12,347 nucleotides of DNA from Treponema sp. Its GTDB lineage: Bacteria; Spirochaetota; Spirochaetia; Treponematales; Breznakiellaceae. Both the position numbers and the translations under genes were made by a program. The DNA lies in assembly GCA_031284195.1 (NCBI GenBank), contig JAITAI010000257.1, positions 1 to 12,347 on the forward strand, in the 5' to 3' direction. Positions 1 to 6,776 of the stretch are shown here, piece after piece. A model generated the notes under the pieces. It did no database searches and was not told the DNA's origin. It worked only from the letters and a program-made list of their open reading frames with translations. How positions within the stretch are numbered: position 1 is the stretch's first letter; the number at the start of each line of letters is the position of its first letter.

Positions 1-75
1 TCCCCTTTGGCCCGCCTGTATCTTGTGTTGTTATTTTTAATACCCTATTCTTTGTAATATGGATAGGAAAGCAAG

Positions 76-2364
76 ATGAGCCTCGGAAAGAGTGTTCCCC
101 GGATTGACGCCTATGAAAAGGTTACGGGCCGGGCAAAATATACCGATGACCTGGTAGACCGGCATGCCCTCATCGGGAAAGTCCTCCATGCCACCATTGC
201 CCACGGACTGGTAAAAGGCATTGATACTACTGAGGCAGCAGAGATCCCCGGAGTGGTCCGGATCTTTACCTGCTTTGATGTACCGGATATTCCCTTCCCC
301 ACTGCAGGGCATCCCTGGTCCACGGATCCGGCCCATCAAGACCCGGCAGACCGGAAACTCTTGAACCGCCGGGTCCGGCTTTACGGTGATGACATCGCCG
401 CAGTGGTTGCAGAGGACGAAGTAGCCGCGACCCGGGCCATTAGGGCCATCCAGGTGGACTATGAGACTTATCCTATCCTGCTGACCCCGGAAGAAGCCAT
501 GCAGGAAGGGGCCCCCTTGATCCATGACCAGTGCCCCCGTAATATCCTCAAGCATACCGCCATAGAAGATGGCGATTTTGAAGCCGCGATTCAGGAACCA
601 GGGCTCTTGCACTTTGAGGAAACTTATGAAACCCCTATGGTGCAGCACTGCCATATTGAACCGGTGATCTCCTTTGCCTACATGGAAAACGGACGGATCG
701 TGGTGGTCTCCTCTACCCAAATCCCCCATATTGTACGGCGCATTGTGGCCCAGGCCCTGGGCCTTCCCTGGGGCAAGGTCCGGATCATCAAGCCCTTTGT
801 GGGAGGGGGCTTCGGCAACAAACAGGACGCCCTCTATGAACCTCTCAACGCCTATCTTTCCCTGCGTTTAGGCGGACGCTTGGTGAAACTGGAATTGACC
901 CGGGAGGAGGTTTTTTTTGCCACCCGGGTGCGCCATGGGATGCAGATCCGCCTTTCCTCATACGTCCGTTCCCAGGGCAGGCTGGTGGCCCGCCAGTATA
1001 GGGCCTACTCAAACCAAGGGGCCTATGGTTCCCACGGGCATAGCATCGCCGCTAAAGGAACCAATGTGTTCCGGCAGCTTTACCAGGATGAAAAGGCCCG
1101 AAAGGTTGACATCTTTACGGTATATACGAACACCGCTACTGCCGGGGCCATGCGGGGATACGGTACCCCCCAGGCGGTGTTTGCCATCGAATCCCACATG
1201 GAAGATATGGCCCGGGCCCTTAACCTGGACCCCATCGAATTCCGTTTTATGAACCTCATGCCCCAGGGCTTTACGGATCCCTTTTCCAAGAATGTCAATT
1301 ATTTTGATTCTTTTCATCAGTGCGTAGAACAGGGCAAAACCTATATGCACTGGGAAGAAAAACGAAAGGCCTATCAGCATCAGACCGGGCCCCTGCGCCG
1401 GGGAGTGGGTATGGCCCTTTTTTGGTACAATACCGGGGTATGGCCTATTTCCATTGAAGTGTCCTCCTGCAGGATGATATTGAATCAGGACGGAAGCGTA
1501 CAGATCCAACTGGGGGAAACTGAAATCGGCCAAGGGGCAGATACGATCTTCGCCCAGATGACCAGCGAAACCTTGGGGGTTCCTTTTGAACAGGTCCATG
1601 TGCTAAGTACCCAGGATACGGACATTACCCCCTTTGGTACCGGAGCCTATGGGTCCCGTCAAAGCTATGTAGGGGGAATGGCGGTGCAGAAAACCGCCCT
1701 CCTGCTCAAGGAGAAGATCCTGCGCCTTGCCGAGACCTACACCGGTATGCAGGCCTCGGCCCTGGATATTCGCAGCGGAAGTATCCTGCTGAAATCCCAT
1801 AATCACAAGCCGTTGATGAGCCTGGGAGAATTGGCCACCGAGGTGTTTTACAGTCAGGTTCATGCAGAACACCTCACCGCAGAGACCACCCTGCAGGCCA
1901 AGAGCAATGCCTACAGTTTCGGCTGCGCCTTTGCAGAGGTTGAGGTGGATCTCCCTGTGGGGAAAGTACGGCTCCTGGATATGATCAACCTTCATGACTG
2001 CGGCAGGCTGCTCAATCCCCAGCTTGCCCAGGCCCAGGTTCATGGCGGCATGAGTATGGCTATTGGGTACGGCCTCTCGGAACAGCTCATCTATGATACC
2101 AAGACCGGCAGGCTCTTAAACGGTACGTTTCTTGATTACAAACTGGCTACCATCATGGATCATCCCCATCTTGCGACGGCTTTTGTGGAAAACTATGAAC
2201 CTACCGGCGCATACGGCAGTAAGGCCCTGGGGGAACCCCCGGCAGTGCCAGGGGCTCCGGCGATTCGTAACGCGGTCCTCCATGCCACTGGCGTGGGGAT
2301 ACACCGCATCCCCCTCACGCCCCATGTCTTAGTGCCTGCATTTAAGCAAGCGGGGCTTATATGA
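76..2364 (+). CDS. xdhA: Xanthine dehydrogenase, molybdenum-cofactor (large) subunit XdhA
   Basis: Molybdenum hydroxylase subunit that oxidises xanthine (and hypoxanthine) at the Mo-pterin site, passing electrons to the XdhC iron-sulfur and XdhB FAD subunits. The 762 residues fit a stand-alone XdhA of the E. coli type (about 750). The N-terminal a/b hammerhead domain begins near residue 10 (DAYEKVTGRAKYTDD). Visible cofactor and active-site elements are GGGFGNKQD (243-251), AMRGYGTPQ (358-366, Arg360 matching the substrate-binding Arg of bovine enzyme), GETEIGQGAD (480-489) and LGEPP (718-722, Glu720 as the catalytic base). Gln250 stands where the bovine enzyme has Glu802; from memory E. coli XdhA has the same NKQD sequence. 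The ATG at 76 is preceded by AGGAAAG at 65-71. First gene of xdhABC; only 75 bases lie upstream, so the promoter or an earlier operon gene may be outside. A related purine hydroxylase specificity cannot be excluded. Confidence 0.95.
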   Translation: MSLGKSVPRIDAYEKVTGRAKYTDDLVDRHALIGKVLHATIAHGLVKGIDTTEAAEIPGVVRIFTCFDVPDIPFPTAGHPWSTDPAHQDPADRKLLNRRVRLYGDDIAAVVAEDEVAATRAIRAIQVDYETYPILLTPEEAMQEGAPLIHDQCPRNILKHTAIEDGDFEAAIQEPGLLHFEETYETPMVQHCHIEPVISFAYMENGRIVVVSSTQIPHIVRRIVAQALGLPWGKVRIIKPFVGGGFGNKQDALYEPLNAYLSLRLGGRLVKLELTREEVFFATRVRHGMQIRLSSYVRSQGRLVARQYRAYSNQGAYGSHGHSIAAKGTNVFRQLYQDEKARKVDIFTVYTNTATAGAMRGYGTPQAVFAIESHMEDMARALNLDPIEFRFMNLMPQGFTDPFSKNVNYFDSFHQCVEQGKTYMHWEEKRKAYQHQTGPLRRGVGMALFWYNTGVWPISIEVSSCRMILNQDGSVQIQLGETEIGQGADTIFAQMTSETLGVPFEQVHVLSTQDTDITPFGTGAYGSRQSYVGGMAVQKTALLLKEKILRLAETYTGMQASALDIRSGSILLKSHNHKPLMSLGELATEVFYSQVHAEHLTAETTLQAKSNAYSFGCAFAEVEVDLPVGKVRLLDMINLHDCGRLLNPQLAQAQVHGGMSMAIGYGLSEQLIYDTKTGRLLNGTFLDYKLATIMDHPHLATAFVENYEPTGAYGSKALGEPPAVPGAPAIRNAVLHATGVGIHRIPLTPHVLVPAFKQAGLI

Positions 2365-2406
2365 GAGGAAGGGCGGGTAAAAGAAAAAGCCCGGGGAAGC
2401 AAGGGT

Positions 2407-3288
2407 ATGTATGATATAGAAGCCTTATACGAAGCGGAAAGTGTGAACCACGCCATTGCCCTTTTGGAGGAACACCAGGAGGCCCGGATCATCGCCGGGG
2501 GAAGCGATGTATTGATTCAGATCAGAGAAGGCAGGCTGGCCGACTCAGTGCTGGTGAGTATTCAGAAACTGAACGTACTCCGGGGCATTTCCCTCGAAGA
2601 GGATGGGACCATCCGCATCGGCGCGCTCACGAGTTTTTCCCAAATCGCTCAAGACCGGTTGATCCAAAAGCATCTGGGAGTGTTGGCAGAGGCGGTTTCC
2701 TTAATCGGGGGGCCCCAGATCAGGAATATCGGTACTATCGGCGGGAATACCTGTAATGGCGTGAGCTCTGCAGATAGTGCGGCAACCCTCATGGCCTTGG
2801 ATGCGGTCATGGAATACCAGGGGAATGAGGGAATACGCCAGGTTCCCATACAAGCCCATTATGTGGGGGCAGGGAAAACCGCGCTGAACCACGGGGAACT
2901 GCTCACGGCCATAAGCATACCGCAAGAAAGCTACCGGTCCTGTTATGGGCATTACCTGAAATACGCGATGCGGAACGCTATGGATATCGCCACCTTGGGC
3001 TGTTCGGTGAATGTACGGCTCACCGAGGATAAGCAGCGGCTGGAACGGGTTCGCATCGGTTTTGGGGTGGCAGGGCCAGTACCGATGCGTTCCCCTGGGG
3101 CCGAGGCAGCGGTACAGGGGAAACCGATAAGTGAAGAGACCCTCAACGAGGCAGGTACCGTAGCCCTCACGGATGTCCAGCCCCGTTCAAGCTGGCGGGC
3201 AAGTAGGGAGCTGCGTTTACAGTTGGTGGAAGAACTGACTAAACGGGCTTTACGGTGTTCCATACGTCATGCAGGAGGACTTATATGA
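2407..3288 (+). CDS. xdhB: Xanthine dehydrogenase, FAD-binding subunit XdhB
   Basis: FAD-carrying subunit of the heterotrimeric xanthine dehydrogenase; it takes electrons from the 2Fe-2S centres and delivers them to NAD+ or another acceptor. At 293 residues it matches the length of E. coli XdhB. It has the CO-dehydrogenase-flavoprotein FAD motifs AGGSDVL (30-36) and IGGPQIRNIGTIGGNTCNG (100-118), followed by SADSA. The C-terminal domain carries KYAMRNAMDI (around 184-193) and the family-typical PRSSWRAS element, which supports the XdhB subfamily over CoxM-like relatives. It starts 42 bases after the xdhA stop, with GGGGAAG at 2393-2399 as a moderate ribosome binding site. Its stop overlaps the xdhC start as ATGA, implying translational coupling. 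Confidence 0.95.
   Translation: MYDIEALYEAESVNHAIALLEEHQEARIIAGGSDVLIQIREGRLADSVLVSIQKLNVLRGISLEEDGTIRIGALTSFSQIAQDRLIQKHLGVLAEAVSLIGGPQIRNIGTIGGNTCNGVSSADSAATLMALDAVMEYQGNEGIRQVPIQAHYVGAGKTALNHGELLTAISIPQESYRSCYGHYLKYAMRNAMDIATLGCSVNVRLTEDKQRLERVRIGFGVAGPVPMRSPGAEAAVQGKPISEETLNEAGTVALTDVQPRSSWRASRELRLQLVEELTKRALRCSIRHAGGLI
3273..3278 (+). promoter_or_regulatory. Ribosome binding site of xdhC
   Basis: A perfect AGGAGG lies six bases before the ATG at 3285. It decides the xdhC start: the longer reading from 3255 would add ten residues of xdhB-overlapping, non-conserved sequence and has no comparable site. Confidence 0.85.
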
Positions 3289-3785
3289 GTCAAACCAAAC
3301 CAGAGAGTCATGTCTATAGACAACGGGCTTTGGTTCGTTGTGTCATCAATGGGAGACCTACCGAGACCGTGGTGGATGTACGGGCATCTTTGGCGGATAT
3401 GCTTCGCTCTGAGTACCGGTTGACCAGCGTTAAGAAAGGCTGTGAGGCCGGTGAGTGTGGGGCTTGTACGGTGCTCATCAATGGGGAATCTTTTAATGCC
3501 TGTATTTACCTAGCGGTATGGGCAGAAGGCAAGGAAATCCGCACCCTCGAAGGGATTGCCGGAGCAAATGGGGAGCTTTCTGCAGTACAGCGGGCCTTTG
3601 TTGAGGAAGGGGCCATACAATGCGGGTTCTGTACCCCGGGGTTTGTGTTGACTGCAGAAGAGATCGCCGCTCATGGAAAAGGCTACACCGATGAGGAATT
3701 GCGGAAACTGCTTTCTGGTCATTTGTGCCGCTGTACAGGATATGAAAACATTCTCAAGGCGGTGAAGCGGGTCGCCGGCAGGTAG
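3285..3785 (+). CDS. xdhC: Xanthine dehydrogenase, 2Fe-2S subunit XdhC
   Basis: Iron-sulfur subunit that relays electrons from the Mo-pterin centre in XdhA to FAD in XdhB. The 166 residues are close to E. coli XdhC (159). The N-terminal plant-ferredoxin-type domain has the cluster ligands Cys53, Cys58, Cys61 and Cys73 (CEAGECGAC then NAC). The helical [2Fe-2S]-binding domain has Cys113, Cys116, Cys148 and Cys150 (CGFCTPGF and CRCTGYENI). All eight cysteines are present, so both clusters should form. The start at 3285 overlaps the xdhB stop by four bases and has a strong AGGAGG. This completes an xdhA-xdhB-xdhC operon. This is the structural iron-sulfur subunit, not the unrelated Mo-cofactor insertion factor also called XdhC in some bacteria. 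Confidence 0.94.
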   Translation: MSQTKPESHVYRQRALVRCVINGRPTETVVDVRASLADMLRSEYRLTSVKKGCEAGECGACTVLINGESFNACIYLAVWAEGKEIRTLEGIAGANGELSAVQRAFVEEGAIQCGFCTPGFVLTAEEIAAHGKGYTDEELRKLLSGHLCRCTGYENILKAVKRVAGR

Positions 3786-3800
3786 CGCTGGGGTATTTTT

Positions 3801-3879
3801 AAGGATGGGTTTAACCGATAGTATGGTTAGAGAGCTTTTTTAAAATCAGCCGAGTTTTACGTCGCTAAAGGATGGGTTT
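3801..3879 (+). repeat. 12-base direct repeat downstream of xdhC
   Basis: AAGGATGGGTTT occurs at 3801-3812 and again at 3868-3879, 67 bases apart, in the noncoding gap between xdhC and the next gene. The core AAGGATGGG also occurs on the minus strand just after guaD (6577-6585). Between the copies, TAACC (3812-3816) and GGTTA (3825-3829) could pair, followed by a six-T run at 3836-3841; this is too weak to call a terminator. Function unknown. Confidence 0.4.
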
Positions 3880-3886
3880 TTCTGGT

Positions 3887-3918
3887 AAGCTCAGGTTGTT
3901 TTCTCAAAAGCTGAGCTT
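3887..3918 (+). other. Perfect 8-bp inverted repeat upstream of the secreted-protein gene
   Basis: AAGCTCAG (3887-3894) pairs exactly with CTGAGCTT (3911-3918) across a 16-base loop. Only three T residues follow before GAAAAAG, so it is not a textbook Rho-independent terminator. It lies about 50 bases before the start at 3967, so it could be the end of the xdh transcript, a 5' leader hairpin or an operator. A second near-palindrome centred on CTCTAGAG (3928-3935) lies just after it. Confidence 0.4.
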
Positions 3919-3966
3919 TGAAAAAGCCTCTAGAGCTTAGAAAATAAAGAAAAGAGGAATGACACG

Positions 3967-4575
3967 ATGATAGGTATGTACCGACGGCGTTACCTGCTTG
4001 TTTTGACCGGTCTCTTGGGGGCTGCTCTGGTGACGGCCCAAACCGGCCCGGAGGAGACATCTCCTCCGGCGGTTCAGGAAGCGCCCAACACCGGCAATGC
4101 GGAAGAAAAGCCGGAACTTCCCCGGGTATACCGGGAACTTTCCCTGGGCATGAGCCTGGAAGACCTCAAAAAGGCCCTGCAACAGGATGAGCTCTTTAAC
4201 TTTCGGGGAGACCGGGATGTTTCGTTCCTGCCCATCGGAGAGCAGAACCTGGTGGAAACCACGGGTTTTTCCTTTATCAAGCGGGCGCTTTTTCAGCTTC
4301 GTTCAGGGAAACTCTTTGCCATGGCCTTTACCATGAATACGGAACTGGTGGATCATTATTCGATCTTTACGATTTTTGTGCAAAAATACGGGGAACCGGA
4401 TCTTCTGGACCCTAAGCAAGCGGTTTGGGAATCCGCGGATACGAGAATCGCCATTGAACGGCCTTTAACGGTAAAATATATAGATATGCAGGTGTTTAAT
4501 GAACTCCAGGAGGCTGCTCAAACAAAAGAATCCCAGGACCTGCAGATACGAGAGGATTTTTTGCATGGATTTTAG
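3967..4575 (+). CDS. Exported hypothetical protein (202 aa)
   Basis: I do not recognise the family. The protein starts with basic residues (RRR at 6-8) and a hydrophobic stretch (about 9-21) ending in LVTA, so signal peptidase I cleavage near residue 24 is likely, giving a periplasmic or outer-envelope product. A Pro/Glu-rich linker (about 26-52) leads into a compact domain of about 145 residues beginning ELSLGMSLEDLKKAL; the GMSLEDLKKAL pattern resembles small export-linked domains that begin with a G-M/K-S helix motif. AGAGGA at 3953-3958 supports the ATG at 3967; a second ATG at 3976 is possible. Its 3' end overlaps the DUF192 gene by 11 bases, so the two are probably co-translated and may act in the same compartment. 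There is no visible link to purine metabolism. Confidence 0.8.
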   Translation: MIGMYRRRYLLVLTGLLGAALVTAQTGPEETSPPAVQEAPNTGNAEEKPELPRVYRELSLGMSLEDLKKALQQDELFNFRGDRDVSFLPIGEQNLVETTGFSFIKRALFQLRSGKLFAMAFTMNTELVDHYSIFTIFVQKYGEPDLLDPKQAVWESADTRIAIERPLTVKYIDMQVFNELQEAAQTKESQDLQIREDFLHGF

Positions 4576-5071
4576 CGGCCTTTTCCAACGATTCCGGCCT
4601 GTCCCTAATGCTCACCGGGGGAAGCAGCCTGGGATAGGCCTTATCTGTTGTCTTTGTTTTGTCCTAACCGGGGTCAACTGTATGGCTCGAGGTTTGACTT
4701 TTGAAACGAGGGAATTAACCATTGAGACCGCCCAAGGAAGGGTAATACCGATTAGTGCGGAGATGGCCCGGACCGATGAGGAACGATCCCAGGGGCTTAT
4801 GAACCGAAAGAGCCTTACCGATGGTAAAGGCATGCTTTTTGTCTTTGAAAAAGATCAGATCCTGTCTTTCTGGATGAAAAATACCCTCATTCCCCTCTCT
4901 ATCGCTTTTATTTCCTCGGAGGGTAAGATCCTTGAAATTCACGATATGGAACCGGGGGATATGAACCCCCTCCATTCAAGCCGTTCAGCCCGGTATGCCC
5001 TGGAGACTCCCCAGGCCTGGTTCAGCCGAGCCGGAGTTGCTGTAGGGGATGTCCTGCGGGTGACATGGTAG
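4565..5071 (+). CDS. DUF192 family exported protein
   Basis: The 168 residues contain the whole DUF192 core from about residue 48 to the end: MARTDEERSQGLMNRKSL (67-84), GMLFVF (89-94), FWMKNTLIPLSIAFI (102-116) and a C-terminal GVAVGDVLRV. The family's function is not established; members are small exported beta-rich proteins. The N-terminus has a hydrophobic stretch (about 24-37) followed by GVNC, which could be a signal peptide or a relaxed spirochaetal lipobox at Cys39. That site is poor (Gly at -3), so lipidation is uncertain. I chose ATG 4565 because AGAGGA sits at 4551-4556 with an eight-base spacer; an upstream in-frame ATG at 4499 would overlap the previous gene by 77 bases. It overlaps the upstream gene by 11 bases. 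Confidence 0.85.
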   Translation: MDFSGLFQRFRPVPNAHRGKQPGIGLICCLCFVLTGVNCMARGLTFETRELTIETAQGRVIPISAEMARTDEERSQGLMNRKSLTDGKGMLFVFEKDQILSFWMKNTLIPLSIAFISSEGKILEIHDMEPGDMNPLHSSRSARYALETPQAWFSRAGVAVGDVLRVTW

Positions 5072-5105
5072 ATTACCGATTTGAGAGGATGAAGGAGATT
5101 GAGCC

Positions 5106-5150
5106 ATGAGGGGCCGAAGGTACAAAGCCTCGACAAATCGCTGCCTATAA
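5106..5150 (+). CDS. Possible 14-codon ORF before guaD
   Basis: ATG at 5106 is preceded by AAGGAG (5092-5097) with an eight-base spacer, a better ribosome binding site than several real genes here have. It opens only a 14-residue basic frame (MRGRRYKASTNRCL) ending in TAA. It may be a leader ORF, the decayed start of a lost gene, or chance. It lies 79 bases before the guaD start. Confidence 0.2.
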   Translation: MRGRRYKASTNRCL

Positions 5151-5191
5151 AGCCGGTTCTGAGGGTTTAAGGGCGTGGCTTAGTCTATTGA

Positions 5192-5208
5192 ACTCAAGGT
5201 ATTTGAGT
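5192..5208 (+). promoter_or_regulatory. Inverted repeat next to the guaD ribosome binding site
   Basis: ACTCAA (5192-5197) and TTGAGT (5203-5208) form a perfect 6-bp inverted repeat with a five-base centre, ending seven bases before the AGGAG of guaD. As DNA it could be a small dimeric-repressor operator; as RNA it is a short hairpin that could affect access to the ribosome binding site. No convincing promoter pair could be placed around it. Confidence 0.3.
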
Positions 5209-5215
5209 ACGGTAT

Positions 5216-5220
5216 AGGAG
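5216..5220 (+). promoter_or_regulatory. Ribosome binding site deciding the GTG start of guaD
   Basis: AGGAG with an eight-base spacer to the GTG at 5229. No ATG lies nearby in frame, so the GTG is the best start. Confidence 0.75.
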
Positions 5221-5228
5221 AAAATCCG

Positions 5229-6569
5229 GTGGAGTATCGTAATTTTGTTCTGAAAGGGGATATCTGTTATAGTAAGACCAAAAACTCCCTGGTTACTGCG
5301 GAAAATAGCTTTCTGGTCTGTACAGAAGGGAAATCAGCCGGGGTATTTTCCCAGTTTTCCCACATACCCCTTCAATATAGACCGTTTCCCTGTATCGACT
5401 ATACGGGAAAGCTCATCATACCGGGCCTAGTGGATCTCCACCTGCACGCCCCTCAATTCACCTTCAGAAGCCTGGGGATGGATCTGGAACTTTTGGACTG
5501 GCTTGAAACCTGGGCCTTTCCCGAAGAAGCGAAATATCAGGATACGAATTACGCCCTTCGGGCCTATAGGGCGCTGGTAGCAGATTTACAGCAGGGACCC
5601 AATACCCGGATCTGCCTCTTTGGGACGGTGCATGTACCCGCTACCCTGCTCTTGATGGATCTCCTGGAGAACTCAGGACTGGTGTGTATGGTTGGTAAGG
5701 TCAATATGGACCGAAACAGCCCGGATACCCTGCGGGAACAGGATGCGGCAAGTTCAGCAGCTTCAACCCAGGCATGGCTCGAACAATGCGGGACATACAA
5801 GAACTGTAAACCTATCCTGACCCCTCGATTCATTCCCTCTTGTACAGATGACCTGATGCGCCGCTTATCGGACCTGCAGCAGCGCTATGGGCTTCCCCTC
5901 CAATCCCATTTGTCGGAGAATCTCCGGGAAATCGCCTGGGTCCGGGAACTTTGCCCTGAAAGTAGCTGCTATGGGGATGCCTATGCCCGGTTTGATCTCT
6001 TTGGGGGCGATGTACCGACTATCATGGCCCACTGTGTCTATTCAGGGGACGAAGAAATAGCCCTTATGCAGCGCCGGGGGGTCTATGTTGCCCATTGTCC
6101 TCAGTCAAATATGAACCTTGCTTCAGGGATAGCTCCTGTACGGCGCTACCTTGAGGCAGGGCTTTCCATGGGTTTGGGCAGTGATGTGGCCGGAGGGGTC
6201 CATACCTCAATTTTTCGAGCCATGATCGACGGGATCGGGGTTTCCAAGTTACGCCGGTGCATGGGAGATCGAGATGAAGCCCCCCTTACCTTGGAGGAAG
6301 TCTTTTACCTGGGTACCCAAGGAGGGGGTTCTTTTTTCGGCCACGTTGGGTCTTTCGAGTCTGGATATGAATTCGACGCGCTGGTCATGGAGGATCCCCA
6401 CCCGGTTCCTCCATTCCCGTTGACCCTGCGGGAACGGCTTGAGCGGATAGTGTGGTGTTCGGATGATCGTGCTATTCTGAAGAAATACGTCCGCGGCATA
6501 CCCGTACCGCGTTCTTCTCCTGCTCAAGCCGTAACACCCGGCCCTGGGTTCTCTAATCCGGTACCATAA
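5229..6569 (+). CDS. guaD: Guanine deaminase
   Basis: Zinc-dependent amidohydrolase that deaminates guanine to xanthine and ammonia in the cytoplasm. The 446 residues match the family (about 440). Metal and active-site residues are visible in order: PGLVDLHLHAPQF (65-77, His71 and His73), SHLSEN (226-231, His227 and Glu230), AHC (267-269, His268) and GLGSDVAGG (316-324, Asp319). The HAPQF following the HxH pair and WLETWAFPEE (91-100) are typical of guanine deaminase rather than of adenosine, cytosine or chlorohydrolase relatives. Translation begins at GTG 5229 behind AGGAG. The product xanthine is the substrate of the XdhABC enzyme encoded 1.4 kb upstream on the same strand, though two exported-protein genes intervene and a shared transcript is not shown. 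The C-terminal 30 residues are Pro-rich and look non-conserved. Confidence 0.93.
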   Translation: MEYRNFVLKGDICYSKTKNSLVTAENSFLVCTEGKSAGVFSQFSHIPLQYRPFPCIDYTGKLIIPGLVDLHLHAPQFTFRSLGMDLELLDWLETWAFPEEAKYQDTNYALRAYRALVADLQQGPNTRICLFGTVHVPATLLLMDLLENSGLVCMVGKVNMDRNSPDTLREQDAASSAASTQAWLEQCGTYKNCKPILTPRFIPSCTDDLMRRLSDLQQRYGLPLQSHLSENLREIAWVRELCPESSCYGDAYARFDLFGGDVPTIMAHCVYSGDEEIALMQRRGVYVAHCPQSNMNLASGIAPVRRYLEAGLSMGLGSDVAGGVHTSIFRAMIDGIGVSKLRRCMGDRDEAPLTLEEVFYLGTQGGGSFFGHVGSFESGYEFDALVMEDPHPVPPFPLTLRERLERIVWCSDDRAILKKYVRGIPVPRSSPAQAVTPGPGFSNPVP

Positions 6570-6614
6570 AGCGCTGCCCATCCTTAATACGGTATCATAG
6601 GATTCTTGAGGCAT

Positions 6615-6692
6615 TCCGCCTTGCGGCAAGGCGGATGTGAGCCTCACCCTAGGGCGAGTGTGAGACCCTCATCAAGGCTGATGCAACGTTGC
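6615..6692. terminator. Palindrome cluster between convergent genes, probable bidirectional 3' end
   Basis: Three symmetric elements sit close together. TCCGCCTT (6615-6622) pairs with AAGGCGGA (6628-6635) around a GCGGC loop. GTGAG-C-CTCAC (6637-6647) overlaps CTC-A-CCC-TA-GGG-C-GAG (6643-6658). GCAACGTTGC (6683-6692) is a perfect 10-base palindrome. There are no T runs, so intrinsic termination is not textbook. The position between guaD and the oppositely directed lipoprotein gene, and the GC-rich stems, suggest RNA 3'-end protection or a REP-like intergenic repeat. Whether it recurs in the genome cannot be seen here. Confidence 0.45.
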
Positions 6693-6776
6693 GACAAGGC
6701 AGGTGCTTTCAGTTATGGGCGGTAAAGTATCCCGAAACATACAAACCGCAAAGCAAGCATAGGCGCCCAGGACTTT

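Noticed and set aside
28..60. Promoter for xdhA (TTGTTA at 28-33 with TAATAT at 55-60)
   Set aside because: The spacing is 21 bases, too long for a standard sigma-70 promoter, and the -10 would place the transcript start on the ribosome binding site.
4499..4564. Upstream ATG extending the DUF192 protein by 22 residues
   Set aside because: It would overlap the preceding gene by 77 bases, whereas the ATG at 4565 has AGAGGA at the right distance and gives a sensible export signal.
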